Shown here in pieces: positions 11,252 through 21,955 of a stretch of 64,000 nucleotides of DNA. Source of the DNA: Medakamo hakoo (Eukaryota > Chlorophyta > Trebouxiophyceae > Coccomyxaceae); assembly GCA_026636295.1 (NCBI GenBank), contig CP089452.1, positions 186,001 to 250,000 on the forward strand, read 5' to 3'. The translations under genes and the position numbers were made by a program. The notes beneath the pieces are model-generated. The model saw only the letters and a program-made list of their open reading frames with translations, had not been told where the DNA came from and ran no database searches. Position 1 is the first letter of the stretch. The number at the start of each line of letters is the position of its first letter.

Positions 11252-11434
11252 TGTTGTTTGGTCGAGCAAAAACACGGAGTGAGAAGCGGGGGAGGCGAGT
11301 GGCACGACTCACCGGAAAAACGGGGGTGTGGGAAGAAAGCAGGGAGAGAGGAAAAAAAACAGCTCTCCCCCCCCGCGCCCCCCGCACACGTCATTCGACC
11401 GGCCGAAAAAGAGACAACAAAAACCGCGTGCGCC
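11252..11434. promoter_or_regulatory. Divergent promoter region, GDI and next gene
   Basis: A 183-bp interval between the GDI start and the ATG at 11435 on the other strand. It must hold both leaders. No specific element is recognised. Confidence 0.35.
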
Positions 11435-12561
11435 ATGCCTGCCCTCCCAGCCCACCGCCTCACCATCAGAGCCAGCGCCGCACCCGTCGCGCCCAAACCC
11501 AAGCCCGCCGCCTGGAAGTCCGCCCAGCACCAGCACCAGGGCGTGCGGCCGGCCGCGCCCGCGCTGTCGCCGCTCGACCGCGCGGCCGCGGCAGTCGCGG
11601 CCGCGCCGCCGCCCCTGACGGCGGCGGCCGCCGCCGTGGGAGCCTGGTGTGCCATGGGCCTGTTGAACCGGCTGATGGGGAAAGGGTAAGGGGGTTGCGG
11701 GAGTGGATGGGACGGACGGCGCGGAAGGGAAAGCGGTGCGAGGCAATTTCGGCCGGCTCCCGCCGCTCACGTTGAAACAAGATGGGGAGGAAACGCGCGC
11801 GCAAGGATTTTTTCTTGCCGCGCTTTGCCACGCACGGCCCGCACGCGCACCTGCTTCAGGCGAGCGTCTGGAGGCGTCAAAGCTCTGAAAACGGCGTGAA
11901 ACCTCACTCTCTCCTCGACCGCCTCCCGCCTCCCTCACCCAACCACACCCACAGCTCCATGTCTGACCTGGAAGCGCGCGGGTGGGTGCCGGACGACCTG
12001 GACACGGCGGGCGCTGGCTCCGCCCGCGGGCGCCGGGGCCCCGCCGCCGACGCGGCGTACCGCCGGGCCATGAAGGGCGTGCGCGTCGTCGCCATGGAGG
12101 AGCTGTCGGAATCGCAGATCGAGGCGGCGCGCGCGCGGCGCCTGAGGGAACGGTGCGGGATGGTTTTTTTTGGGGGGGGGGGAGTTGCATGGGGAGGGGG
12201 TGTGGGTAGTAGAGCCCGGACCTGGCGTGCCCTGGTCTTTGTGTGCCTGTGCCGAGCGCAGGGGAAGAGAGAGAGACAGTGGACGGACGGGCGGGCCCGC
12301 GGGAAAAAAAAAACGCAACCCTCACCTTTTTCCATCCATCCCAACCCCTTGCAAAAAAAAAACAGCGCTGCTGCACCCGCCGACTGGGACGCCGTCGCCC
12401 AGAACATTCCGGACGACCACCCCTTTGCGACGCGGGAAGCGTTATCGCCTGAGGAAGCCGCGGCCGCGGCGGCCAACCTGGCGGCGGGCCCGCCCGCGCG
12501 GCGCGCGCGGGCTGCTGGTGGAGGGAGTGGGTGGCAGGGTGCGTCCGCGGGCGAGCTCTGA
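11435..12561 (+). CDS. Unrecognised protein, possibly plastid targeted
   Basis: Three exons (11435-11685, 11955-12152, 12366-12561; phases 2 and 2) give 214 residues. The N terminus MPALPAHRLTIRASAAPVAP is basic and free of acidic residues, like a plastid transit peptide, and a hydrophobic stretch (VGAWCAMGLL) lies near residue 70. The middle part has an acidic start (SMSDLEARGWVPDDLD) and a short helical charged segment (EELSESQIEAARARRLRER). The end is Ala/Arg rich. No family is recognised. The phase-consistent introns and the methionine start argue that the gene is real. The exact C terminus is uncertain because any frame is open for long stretches in this DNA. Confidence 0.5.
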
Positions 12562-12598
12562 TGCTTTTTTGTTTCTTATACGGAGCGGAGATCGCGAT

Positions 12599-12625
12599 GA
12601 GAGAGAGAGAGAGAGAGAGAGAGAG
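12599..12625. repeat. GA dinucleotide microsatellite
   Basis: A run of GA units in the convergent gap between the gene at 11435 and the first heptad-repeat gene. Confidence 0.85.
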
Positions 12626-12667
12626 CGGGTGGGTGTGGGACGTGCTGCGAACGTGGGTGCGTCCGTG

Positions 12668-12672
12668 TTACA
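12668..12672 (-). terminator. Candidate polyadenylation motif (TGTAA) of heptad-repeat gene A
   Basis: TTACA on the plus strand reads TGTAA on the minus strand, 173 nt past the gene A stop. TGTAA is the usual polyadenylation motif of chlorophyte algae. A five-base match alone is weak. Confidence 0.4.
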
Positions 12673-12844
12673 CAACGAAACGAATCTTGGATGGAAAGAA
12701 AAAAAGATGGCTCCACCGTGGGATGGTGGTGCGCTAAAAAAAAAAAAGAGCACTCTACCCGCCACCCCACCCACCACCCCCGCCGCGGGGCGCCGACGGC
12801 GCTCACACGCCGCGCCAACCCCTCCTCCCCCACTCTTCTTCCCT

Positions 12845-14572
12845 TTACTGCAGCCGCCGCAACAACCGCCGCCTGCAGCCATCGCTGTTTTCCGTCGCCG
12901 TCGCATTGCCCGTCGTCTGCAGCCGGTACAGGTCCACGCGCACCGTCTCGTCCACCAGGTGCTTGATCGGGTTGTAGCACACCTTGCTCGGCTCGTACAG
13001 GAACCGTGTGGGTTCGACGGACAGGCCTTGCGCCTGGTGGTTGTAGCCCATGGGATTGATTTCCAGGCCGATGGGCGAGACGTCGAGGCCCTTTTTGATG
13101 GTGGTGGAGGGTGTGGGTGGACGGGAGGTGAGAGAGGGGGTGAGAGCGGGTGCGGTGCGCTGGGCGGGCGGGCGTCTTTTTAAACCGCGCGCGCGCGCGC
13201 CCGGCCACACACCCTGCCCCACGCTTCGCACCTGGGGCTGTACGTTGACGCCGATCGGTCCTGGGCGGTGTGAGAGGAGGAGGGAGGGAGGGATGGGGAG
13301 TGAGGACGGAGCAGGGGAAAAAGCCACGGTTTTGAGGCGACGAGACATCTCTCTCCCCATCGCATCGCGGCCGCCGCACGGCGTAGGGACCACGTCTGCT
13401 TACCAATGTAGCTGTGGAAGGTTTGGGGGGAGTTTGGTGGGCGAGTGGTGGGGAGGGGCGGCGCGTGAGTGCGTGCGTGTGTGGGTGGTGTGGGTTGGTG
13501 TCGCAGGCGGGTCGGGCCGCCGCCTTCCCACGCGCGCTCAACCCCCCCTCTCAACAATACACAACAAAACGCAACAGCAAGCCTGGCTGAAAATTGAAGA
13601 GCTCGGGATTGAGGTTGGCGCCGACCGGCTGTATAAAGATCAGGGCGGGCTGTATGTTCACGCCTGTGCCATGGTGTGGCGGGAAAGGACGGGGGGAAAC
13701 GGACGTCAGAGCTCCCTCTCTCTCTCTCTCTCCCCACCTCCCGCGCTTGAAGAAAAACCACGCACGCACGCACGCACGCACCCTGGAAGTACGCGGTGAA
13801 GCCAACCGGGCTGATGTTGATGAGGTTGGGCACGAAGTTGAGCCCCGTCATCTCGCCCCACGCCCCGACGGGCGTCTCGCTGAGCACGCAGGGCGTGAAC
13901 TCTATGAAATTGTGGGTGACGATCTTGCCCGTCACATACGTCGGCGTTGTTTCGGCTGCCCGGCGCATGGCTGCCGCGCCGGCTTTGACCTTGGCTTTCA
14001 AAGCCGACTTGCCGTCCAACGCGTCCAGGAAACTGGAGAAGCCGGGGCGCGCCGACGCCGCGTCGCGCGCAAAGACGGTGTCGGCCAGGTGGAGGCGGGG
14101 GAACAGGTCCTCCCCGCCGTCCGAGGCGCGGGCCAGCAGGCCGTGCGTGGTGAGCATCAGGCGCCCCAGCGCGTCGGTCGCCGCACCAGCATCGCCGCCC
14201 GCCTTCGTCAGGAGGACGCGGGCCACGACGGACGCCCAGTTGCGGTAGTCGGACGGCAGGCCGCCCAGGTCGAGCGGGTCTTCCTGGATGGTCAACTTCG
14301 GCGGGGACGACGACGGGGGGCCGGGGCCGGCGCCGCCCAACGGGCCGGGCGGGCCGGTCGCCTCGCACGTGCAGCAGCGGCAGGCGGTCAGGGCGGCGGC
14401 CGCCGTCAGGGCGAGGGCCGTGCGGCCCAGCCTGGAAGTGGGTGTCGTGAGGAGGAGGGAGGGTTGGTTGGGCTGGGCTCAGCTGTCTGTCTCGAAAAAC
14501 GCGCGGGCAAACCTAGCCGGGCGGCGTTAGCCGGGGCCTGTCCGCCCACTCTCACTCGTAGACACACCTCAT
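12845..14572 (-). CDS. Heptad-repeat secreted protein A
   Basis: I do not recognise this family. Six exons (14572-14568, 14431-13782, 13663-13576, 13411-13404, 13260-13232, 13090-12845) give 341 residues. Exon 1 has 5 coding nt and exon 4 only 8. The start MRLGRTALALTAAAALTAC is a signal peptide, followed by a short Cys-rich and Pro/Gly linker. Residues of about 55-185 form an all-alpha-looking domain shared with genes B and C (LPSDYRNWASV, then EDLFPRLHLAD and FTPCVLSET). Then come about 15 contiguous seven-residue repeats such as GVNIQPA, LIFIQPV and GVNVQPQ, and a unique Lys/Asp-rich tail. This is the most diverged of the three minus-strand copies. All junctions agree in phase, and each restores the repeat register. 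The donor after exon 3 is GTTGCG, which is unusual. Confidence 0.72.
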
Positions 14573-15465
14573 CCCTGGACACGTGAGCGTCCACAAGCGG
14601 CTTTGAGCGGTTTAGACGAGGGGTAGAGTGCCTGCCAAGCCAGCGGACGCGGGGGCGGCGAATTGAGTTTGGTTCTCACCGCCGCCGCCATTCGCCACGG
14701 CGCAGTCGGAAAAACGCCGCCTGCCGGGAGCTCGTGTGGGCTTTTCTTTCAAACGCCCGCGTTGTGTGGCTGGTGTGGACGAGCCAGACGGCCTTTTTGT
14801 GTGGACGGAGGGAGGGAGAGGGGTGGACGCGCCGTGTGGGGTGCGAGAGAGAGAGAGCGAGAGAGACGCGAGAGTGTGAGAGAGCGGCGGGCGGCGGGCG
14901 CAGGGCCCAACCTCTCCCAACCTTTTGCTCCCGGACTCGCCGCCGGGCATCACTCACCGCGCGACGCCCATCCAAGCCTTCCCTTTCTCTGTTTTCTCTC
15001 TTTGCCACCAGGACAGCGCCAAGACTTTTGAACCGAGAGATGGCTTTTTTCATTGCCTTACACGAGAGGAAAGAAAAACTCCACCTCTCATCGTAGAAAA
15101 AACGCAAAGAGGGGGGGTGTCACAGCAGTGTGTGCACGCACACAAGGGTAAATGCATTAGAAAAGAGCGCACGGCACATTCTTCGTTGACTTTTCTTGGC
15201 CGGCGCTCGTGACAGAAAAAGGAGAGACGCACTCCGTTTTTTTTTGATGGGTTGGAGAAAAGGGGAGAAAAAAGGGGAGCGCCGGTAATTCGTCCTTCAG
15301 TGTTTTGTTTTTTGGGCGCGCGAGAAATTTTCCTTGTCGCTCCACGCCCGCCGCTTGGGCGGGCGTGGAGCTAAAGGCGGGTCATCCCCGCTCCGCCCCG
15401 CACACACTCCCCACGCACGGCCGACATGAGCAAGAAACAAGCTTGAAGAAAAAACAAGCTTGTGT
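14573..15465. other. Intergenic, heptad-repeat genes A and B
   Basis: This 893-nt gap carries the leader of gene A and the 3' region of gene B. It is less GC rich than its surroundings between about 15050 and 15330 (A/T-rich 3' flank). A TTACA (TGTAA on the minus strand) lies at 15058-15062. No gene is seen. Confidence 0.5.
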
Positions 15466-17590
15466 CTACAAGCCGCCGCCGCCGGTTTGCGCAACGCCGC
15501 CGCTCGACCCTTCCACATTGTCGTCCGTCGTCGTCAGGTCGTCCCCAACGGGCGCGTACACCTGGGATAGGGGTGGGCGGGAGGGCGGAAAGTCGTTCGT
15601 GAGTCAAAAGCCAAGGGCGGCCCCGCGTGCGCTTCGTCTCTCTCTCCGCCCTCACATCCGCCCTCCTCCCTCGCCACCGCTCTCCCCCAAAAACGTACCG
15701 GTCCTTTTTGCGGGTTGTACAACACCTTGGCCGGCCCGTACACCGTCTTGGCCGGCGAGTACAGGTAGCCTTGCGGCTGGACGTTGACCCCGACGGGCGC
15801 GACGGCGAAGTGCGCGGCTGTTGGTTTGGGTGGGGAGGAGGTGGGGAGGCGTGAGAGTTTTTCCGCGGCGGCCGCGTTTTGTTTGGGAAGGCTGGCCCTG
15901 CGATGGACGCGAGGGCATCCTGCTGGCGCCAGCAAGGCCAGGGCCTACGTGCCGTCGACGACAGGCGCTCCCGACCACCGCCGCCGCCAGGCGGGCGTGG
16001 CGGGCAGGCGGCTTGTGTCGCGCGCACCGCGTCCCGCGCGCGCTCCCGCGTCGCCACCCACGCCCCACGCGTGCGAAACTCACCCTGGAAGTTGACGCCT
16101 GTTTTGATGTTGGAAGAGGGGGAGTGTTGGTGTGTGTGTGTGTGTGTGTGTGTGCGACCCGTGAGTTATTTTTTTTGCGAGAGCACAGCGCGCGCGCCAA
16201 CCCCCCCCCCCCCCGTGACAGGTCCGCGACGCGTCGCCGCCGCCGCCCGGGCCGCTTCCTCCCCCGCACTCCTTTTCCAAACGGACCTTGAGGTTGCACG
16301 TTGACGCCGATAGGGCCTGGATGATGGTTTGGAAAGGGGAAACGCGCAAAAAAATCGTGAATGAGAAAACCCGACCACCGCGGCGCCCATTTTTTTCTCC
16401 TGCTCCCTCCGACGGGAACCCTCCAACCCCGCCTCCCGCCGCGCCCGCTACCACACACAGCGCGCCCGCCCTCCTCGACCCCTTACCGAAATACATCAGG
16501 ATTGGCTGGATGTTGACTCCTTGAGGGTTCAATTGCGCGCCGATCGGGCCGACCCAGATCAGCTGCGGGAAAATGTTGATGCCTTGGAAGAAGCCGGCGA
16601 AGCCGGTCGGCGCGATGGTGAGCAGGTTGGGCGCAAACGACAGGCCGGTCAAGGACGCGGAGACGCCGGTCTGAGTGGGTGTGTGGTGTGTGTACGGGCG
16701 TGCGTGAGGAGAGGGAACGGGTTTCGCAGGTTCCTGAGCTCCGTCCCGGGCGCGCGCGCACGCGCGCGCCCGGGACGACGCAGCAGTATTGCGCCATGCT
16801 TCTTCAACTCACCGGCGTTTCCGACAGCACGCACGGCGCAAAGTTCATGAACGCGCTGCTCGCCGCGAACTTGACGACGTCCGTCTTGGGTTTGGCGCCC
16901 TTGACTTTGCCGGCCACTTGCGAGACGATGCTCTCCAGCTCGTGGCCAAAGCCGTGCGCGTCGGCCGCGAAGACCGGGTCGGCCAGGTGCAGGCGGGGGA
17001 AGATGTCTTCACCGTTGGCGACCTTGGCCAGGTGGCCGTGCGCGGCCAGCATGACCCGGCCCAGCGCGTCGATGGCCGCGTCTTCGGACCCCTCCTTTTT
17101 CAGGAGGACCCGGCCCATGACGGACGCCCAGTTCCGGTAGTCGGAGGGGAGGTCGTTCGAGATGTCGAGCGGGTCTTCCATGAGGTTGAGTTTTGGGATG
17201 TCGGCGGCTTGGGCGGCCGCGACGGAGGCCGCGGCCAGGGCGGCGGCGAGGAGGGTGCTGTTTTGTTTTGTTGTTTTTGAGGACGGGGGGTGGTGAGATA
17301 AGGGAGCCGCGGGCGGGTAGTGGGCGTGCGCGGGGCCAACTGCTTTTTGCAACGCGACGGCGCCCGCCGGGCGGCGCTCGCCGATTCTCCGCGCCGCGCC
17401 ATGATCAGACTGCACTTGTCTCCAGGGCAGCTGGGTGCAGGTGGCGTGTGCCGGGATGCACTTCCCACGCCGGCGGCCAGCCCTAAAGAAGAAGAGAGAA
17501 CGCGCATGCCCGCGGCTTGCACATGCGCGGAGGAACGCACAAACCAGGCAGCGTGCCTCGCCGCATCTCAACTCACCGCATGAACGGCAT
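15466..17590 (-). CDS. Heptad-repeat secreted protein B
   Basis: I do not recognise this family. Seven exons (17590-17577, 17257-16813, 16670-16487, 16316-16287, 16098-16084, 15817-15699, 15561-15466) give 300 residues. A signal peptide (MPFMRTLLAAALAAASVAAA) is followed by the N-terminal domain shared with A and C (LPSDYRNWASVMGRVLLKKE, then NGEDIFPRLHLADPVFA), about 15 seven-residue repeats (GINIFPQ, LIWVGPI, GVNVQPQ, HFAVAPV) and an acidic then Gly-rich tail starting VYAPVGDDLTTTDD. Exons 4 and 5 have just 30 and 15 nt. Every splice phase is consistent, and the repeat register is kept only with these tiny exons included. Intron 2 holds a perfect 17-bp-arm GC palindrome. The repeat pattern aligns one to one with gene C. 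Confidence 0.78.
16742..16777. repeat. Perfect GC palindrome in intron 2 of gene B
   Basis: Two 17-bp arms (16742-16758 and 16761-16777) are exact reverse complements with a 2-nt loop, all in G and C apart from three A/T positions. It lies wholly inside the intron 16671-16812 and would form a very stable RNA or DNA hairpin. Confidence 0.9.
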
Positions 17591-18455
17591 CGTAACTGCA
17601 GCAGTTAGACAAGCCTGGCACCGGGCGGGAGAGGATGAACAAGCGGGGAGTGAGTGGTGGGAGCGCGCTTTCTTTTTTTGGCGTGGCGGCGTGTGCGCGG
17701 CACAAGCGCGCGGTGGGTGGCCAAAAGCGCGACTCGAGGGCCACGGGACGCCGCCTTTGGCGTCCAGCGGTGCGCTCGATCAAGTAGCGCACCGAGAGGG
17801 GAGTGTGTGCAGCGGTGCAGGGGGGGTTGCGTGGAGGTGGCTGTGGAGGGGCTAGCAGTGCGTGCACTCGCGCCTAGCCTTTCTGCCCGTCCAAGGAAAC
17901 GTAGAAGTGAAGGTGCGTCGTGCGCTGCGGCGACAGCCATGGTGATAGAGACCTTAATTTCTTTTTTTCATCATGTAAGCGCGTTTCAACTGGACCTGGG
18001 ACGCCGCCGCGCGACAAACGAATAAAGCCCGGCTTTTTCGTTTCTGCCGCGGGCGGGCCACCAGAGGGCCCACGCCGTCACTTTTTTTTTCACAAACACA
18101 CTCTCCCTCAAAACGGGCTGGGTCTCTCAACCAGGGCACGCGGCGCAGGGGGTTTTTGTGCGCGTGAGACGAGGCTGGCGCCCGGACGCCGGAGGCGTGG
18201 AGGATCGGGGTGGCCCTCCTCCCACGCCTGCTGCTCGTCTGGCGGTCCGCCTCTTGGCCCCACGCACCCTCTTCACCGCTGCGCCTGGGAAGAAACCTCC
18301 CCGTCTCTCACCCCCCTCCACCCACCCAAAAAAGACAGGCAAATCGCGACCTCCCCTTCCTTGAAATTCTAGGGGAGCATCACTTCACTTGCTGGAGTCT
18401 CAGCAGCATTTTGTTGATGGTTGATAGCTTATTGCTCGTACGACGCCTGACCCGC
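17591..18455. other. Intergenic, heptad-repeat genes B and C
   Basis: This 865-nt gap contains the promoter side of gene B and the 3' flank of gene C. No open frame here resembles a protein, and no RNA gene was recognised. Confidence 0.5.
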
Positions 18456-20766
18456 TCACAGGCCGCCGCCGCCGGCCGCCTGCGTGTCGGTGGTGGGCGC
18501 GGCCGTGTTGTCGTCCATCGTGGTGAGGTCGTCGCCGACGGGAGCGTAGACGGGGCCCTTCTGGGGGTTGTACAGGGTCTTGACGGGCGCGTAGACCAGC
18601 TTGGCGGGCGCGACCAGCTTGCCTGTGAAAGTTGAAGAGAAAAGGGGGGAGAGCGTGGGGTGTGAGTGGGTTCCGGGCGTCGCGAGAGTGGCAGCGGCCG
18701 CGCAGCGCGTGTTTTGCCTTTCTCTTTGCGCGCGTTGCATTGCAGCACAGTCAGTGACGAAATCCGCCGCCCACAAAACTTACCCTGCGGCTGCACGTTC
18801 TTGCCAACGGGCGCGACGGCTGTTGTGAAGGAGGGGAGGGGAAGGGGTGGCGGGACGGACGTGAGAGAAGAAACGCGCCGCGTCGCGTCGAGGTCGGCGC
18901 GCGCCGACCTCGGCAACCTCGGCAAACAAAAACTCGGCAAACCCCGCCGCCGCCGTCGTTTCCACTGTTTTCGGCTCGGCTTTTCCGTCAACTTGCCAAT
19001 CTTGATGGGCTGCACGTTGAGACCCTGGGGCTGGACGTTGGCACCGATGGGACCTGTGGAAAGTTTGGTGGAGGGAGGAGGAGTGGGGTGGGCGTGAGTG
19101 CGTGAGTGATGACAGAAAATGGGAGGTCGCCCTTTCCGCGCCAGTCGTGCGGTGGCGCGGCGCGACCTCCTGCCGCCAAGACCGCCACGCCGCCACTACA
19201 ACGCGCGCCCCGTCCCCCACAAACGCACCCAGGTAGATGAGAATGGGCTGGATGTTCAAGCCTGGCGAATAGAGCAAGAGAAAAAGAAGAGGAGTGGGGC
19301 GCGTGAGCGCGGCGGAAGTGAAAAGGAGGAGAGGGTGAGCGCGGTTGCGCGGGCGGGAGGGGTTTGGAGATGGTGTGCGACGTACCCTGCGGCTGGACGT
19401 TAACACCAATCTGTTGTGCGGGTGGTCGGAAGGCGGGGAAGGACGGGCGTGAGAAGTTTGGTGCAGCGCTGCGACAGCTCACGAGTTTGTCTCTCTAAAC
19501 TAACCCCCGCCGCCGCCGGCCCCGTCCCGCGCTTGGAAAAGAACGTACCGGCGTCACCCAGATGAGCTGGGGGAAGATGTTCACGCCCTGGATGGCACCG
19601 AACTGTTGGTGGAGGGGTGGATGGAGAGGGGAGCGGGCGCGTCGGTGAGAGGAGGGTTGAGCCGTCGGGAAAAAAAAATCCGCCGTCGGCATTCAACCCC
19701 TGTTTTCCGCCAGCGCATCGCATTTCTTTAAAACGTACGAAGCCGGTCGGGAAGAAAGAGATCAGGTTCGGGGCGAAGTTCAGGCCTGTCAGCGAGGCGG
19801 CCGCGCCGACCTGTGTGCGTGAGGAGGGGAGGGAGGGTGGAGGACGGGTGAGGAGGGTGGGTGGGGTGGGTGGCTGGGTCGGAGCGGTGTTGTTACGACC
19901 GATACAAACCCCTTTTCCGACGGCAATACTGTCACTTACTCCGCTCTCAGACAGCACGCAGGGCGCGTAGTTGAAGAACGTCTTAGAAGAAGCGAACTTC
20001 GTGACCGCCTTGGTGGGCATTTTGCCCTTGACCTGTGCGCGTGGTTTTGTGGGGGGCGGTGGGTGAGCGAGAGGGTGGAGGAGAGGAGAGGAGGGATGGC
20101 GGGCGCCGAGCGCGTGTTTGCCAAACAGACACGTACCTTGCCGGCGACCTTGCCGACGAGGGCCTCCAGCTCCTCTCCCAGGCCGTGCGACTCGTGGGCG
20201 AAGATCGGGTCGGTCAGGTGGAAGCGCGGGAACAGGTCCTCGCCGTTGGCAACCTTGGCCAGGTGGCCGTGGGCGGCCAGCATGACGCGGCCCAGGGCGT
20301 CGACGGCCGCCTCCTCGGAGCCTTCCTTCTTCATGAGGACCTGGGACATGACGGACGCCCAGTTGCGGTAGTCGTTGGGCAGCTCGTCCGAGATGTCGAG
20401 CGGGTCGGTGATCAGGTTGATCTTTTCGGCGACGGCGCCGGTGGCGCAGGCGACGACGGCCAGGGCGGCCGCGCTGTTTTGGGGGGGGAAGGTGGACGTG
20501 GACGGCGTGGCGAGGGTGTGAGGGTGGGGGTGTGGGACGCCCGGCAGCGCGGCCCGGGCGGGCCCGGCCTCTCGGCCGAGAAAAAAAAGGGGGAGCAAGG
20601 CGTGAGGGAGAGGGGAGGGCAAAGGCGCGCGGCGGCGGTCGCGCTGTTTTTGGCCACAGCGCATGCAGGCCGCTTTTTAAGAGCACCACCGCCCCTGCCG
20701 AAGCCTCCCGCCGCCCCGCGCCGCCTGCCAGCAAACGCACCGACGCAGGAAGGTACCGAAAGCCAT
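18456..20766 (-). CDS. Heptad-repeat secreted protein C
   Basis: I do not recognise this family. Ten exons (20766-20741, 20473-20137, 20032-19940, 19810-19739, 19602-19549, 19410-19386, 19261-19229, 19053-18997, 18819-18784, 18622-18456) give 299 residues. A signal peptide (MAFGTFLRRAAALAVVACAT) leads into the shared N-terminal domain (ELPNDYRNWASVMSQVLMKK, then NGEDLFPRFHLTDPIFA) and about 15 seven-residue repeats (GVNIFPQ, LIWVTPI, GVNVQPQ, GANVQPQ, GKNVQPQ, KLVYAPV). The tail VYAPVGDDLTTMDD ends in AAGGGGL. Exons in the repeat part have 25, 33, 57 and 36 nt; the last three are phase-1 symmetric and together span exactly six repeats. The intron after the 57-nt exon uses a GCAAGT donor. Gene D lies divergently beyond a 1.2-kb gap. 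Confidence 0.78.
18820..18996 (-). other. GC-AG intron of heptad-repeat gene C
   Basis: The donor reads GCAAGT, the classic GC-type donor, and the acceptor ends CAACAG. Only this junction joins the repeat KIAVAPV in frame. The intron also holds a perfect 24-bp palindrome at 18889-18912. Confidence 0.7.
18889..18912. repeat. Perfect 24-bp palindrome in gene C intron
   Basis: Two 12-bp arms (18889-18900 and 18901-18912) are exact reverse complements with no loop. The motif CTCGGCAA then recurs three times in 18910-18942. Confidence 0.88.
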
Positions 20767-21955
20767 GGTTGGTGTGTGCTCTTGGCGGCAGATGGAGTCC
20801 TGAGGTGAGGGGAGGGAGCAACGTGAGGCGCGGACTGTGGCGCGTGAGTCTGTGTCCGAGGAAGGCGCGCACGTCCAACAGGGGCCGTCCGCCACGCCGC
20901 TCTTCGTCAGAGATGGGACTCCTGGTCAGGCACAACAATATTCAAGACTGGTGGAGGACGGCCAAGGACGGCCAGCCTGGCTGGGCGCACCGCAATGTGC
21001 CGCCGGCGCGGACCAACCACCACACGGAAGCAGCGCGAAACGCTCGCGCCAACAGATTGGCTTGCCGCCGTCGGACCGCGCCCGCGTCGATGCCGGAGAG
21101 GGCCCGAGACTCCGTGCAGCAGAGTCGGCCAGGACCGCGGTGCGACGCCGAGGGCGCGAAGGGCCAGGCGCGGCCAGGCGGGGCGCCTGTGTCCTTGTCC
21201 CTCCATTCGCACCTTGGAGCAAAAGCGAGTGTGCGCGCGTCGGAGTGAAAAAACAAAGAAGGGTATTGCTCCGCCAAGGGGGGCCGACCACACCCGCACG
21301 TGCGGCGTGCACGCACGTGCACCTGGGCCTCCACACCACGCCCCCCCGCTGCCCTCCACCTCACTCCCCGCACCCCGAATCGAGGCGCCGCCTCCCCCGC
21401 CCCCGCCCCCGCGCCGGGCCGCAGACCACGCCCACCGCTAGAAAAACAGCGGCCGCAGGAAGGCTGGCCCTTTTCCGGACTGTTGGCCGCGAGGACGGAG
21501 CGGCAGGGCTGGACGGGTGCGAGGTGACAGGGTAGTAGGGTCAGTAGGGTCCTCGGCGGTGTTGAGAGGGAGTGCGTCGTGCCCGGAGGGGTGGTCCCCC
21601 ACAGGGCGTGAGGGCGTGACGTCCCCACGATGAAAAAAGAGGGGCCAAGGTTGTTTCGCCCTCCCTCACTCTGCTATTGAAGAAACACAGGTCCGTCCCT
21701 CGCCGTGCTCCGCTCCCGGTCTCCGGGCCCGCCCAGACCTTCCGCCGCTCCTGGCGGCCGCATGTCGAGCCGCTGGACTTGAGCTACGGCACACCGCCGC
21801 GGCGGCAGGGCGGGCGGAGGCGGGCGAGGCCCCGCCGTGCGCTGGCCGCATGCCCTCGCAGCGCCATTGACTCGGCACCTAACTCTCACTTTTGGCTTTC
21901 CCACGCCCTCCCACGCGCAGGCCCTTCATCACACTCAGTGCATAGAGCCTTCACC
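20767..21955. promoter_or_regulatory. Long divergent region between heptad-repeat genes C and D
   Basis: This 1189-bp interval is the longest gene-free gap in the window and lies between two divergent family members. It may carry shared control elements. Open frames here are shadows without a recognisable protein. A short GTAGGGTCAGTAGGGT-type repeat lies near 21532-21552. Confidence 0.4.

Noticed and set aside
9533-11689. Plus-strand open frame of 718 residues opposite GDI
   Set aside because: It is the antisense shadow of GDI with Arg/Gly-rich sequence. Only its last part, from 11435, coincides with a real gene.
15438-15462. Two copies of CAAGCTTG near the gene B stop codon
   Set aside because: Each is an 8-bp palindrome 17 nt apart in the 3' flank. 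It is too short to claim as a terminator or site.
16131-16154. GT repeat and other simple repeats considered as possible CRISPR or mobile-element ends
   Set aside because: They are simple dinucleotide tracts in introns of a eukaryotic genome, with no spacers, terminal repeats or target duplications.
20926-21628. Several open frames of 130-230 residues in the C-D gap
   Set aside because: Overlapping frames on both strands are all open because of GC content. None shows a family motif, signal or consistent splice structure.
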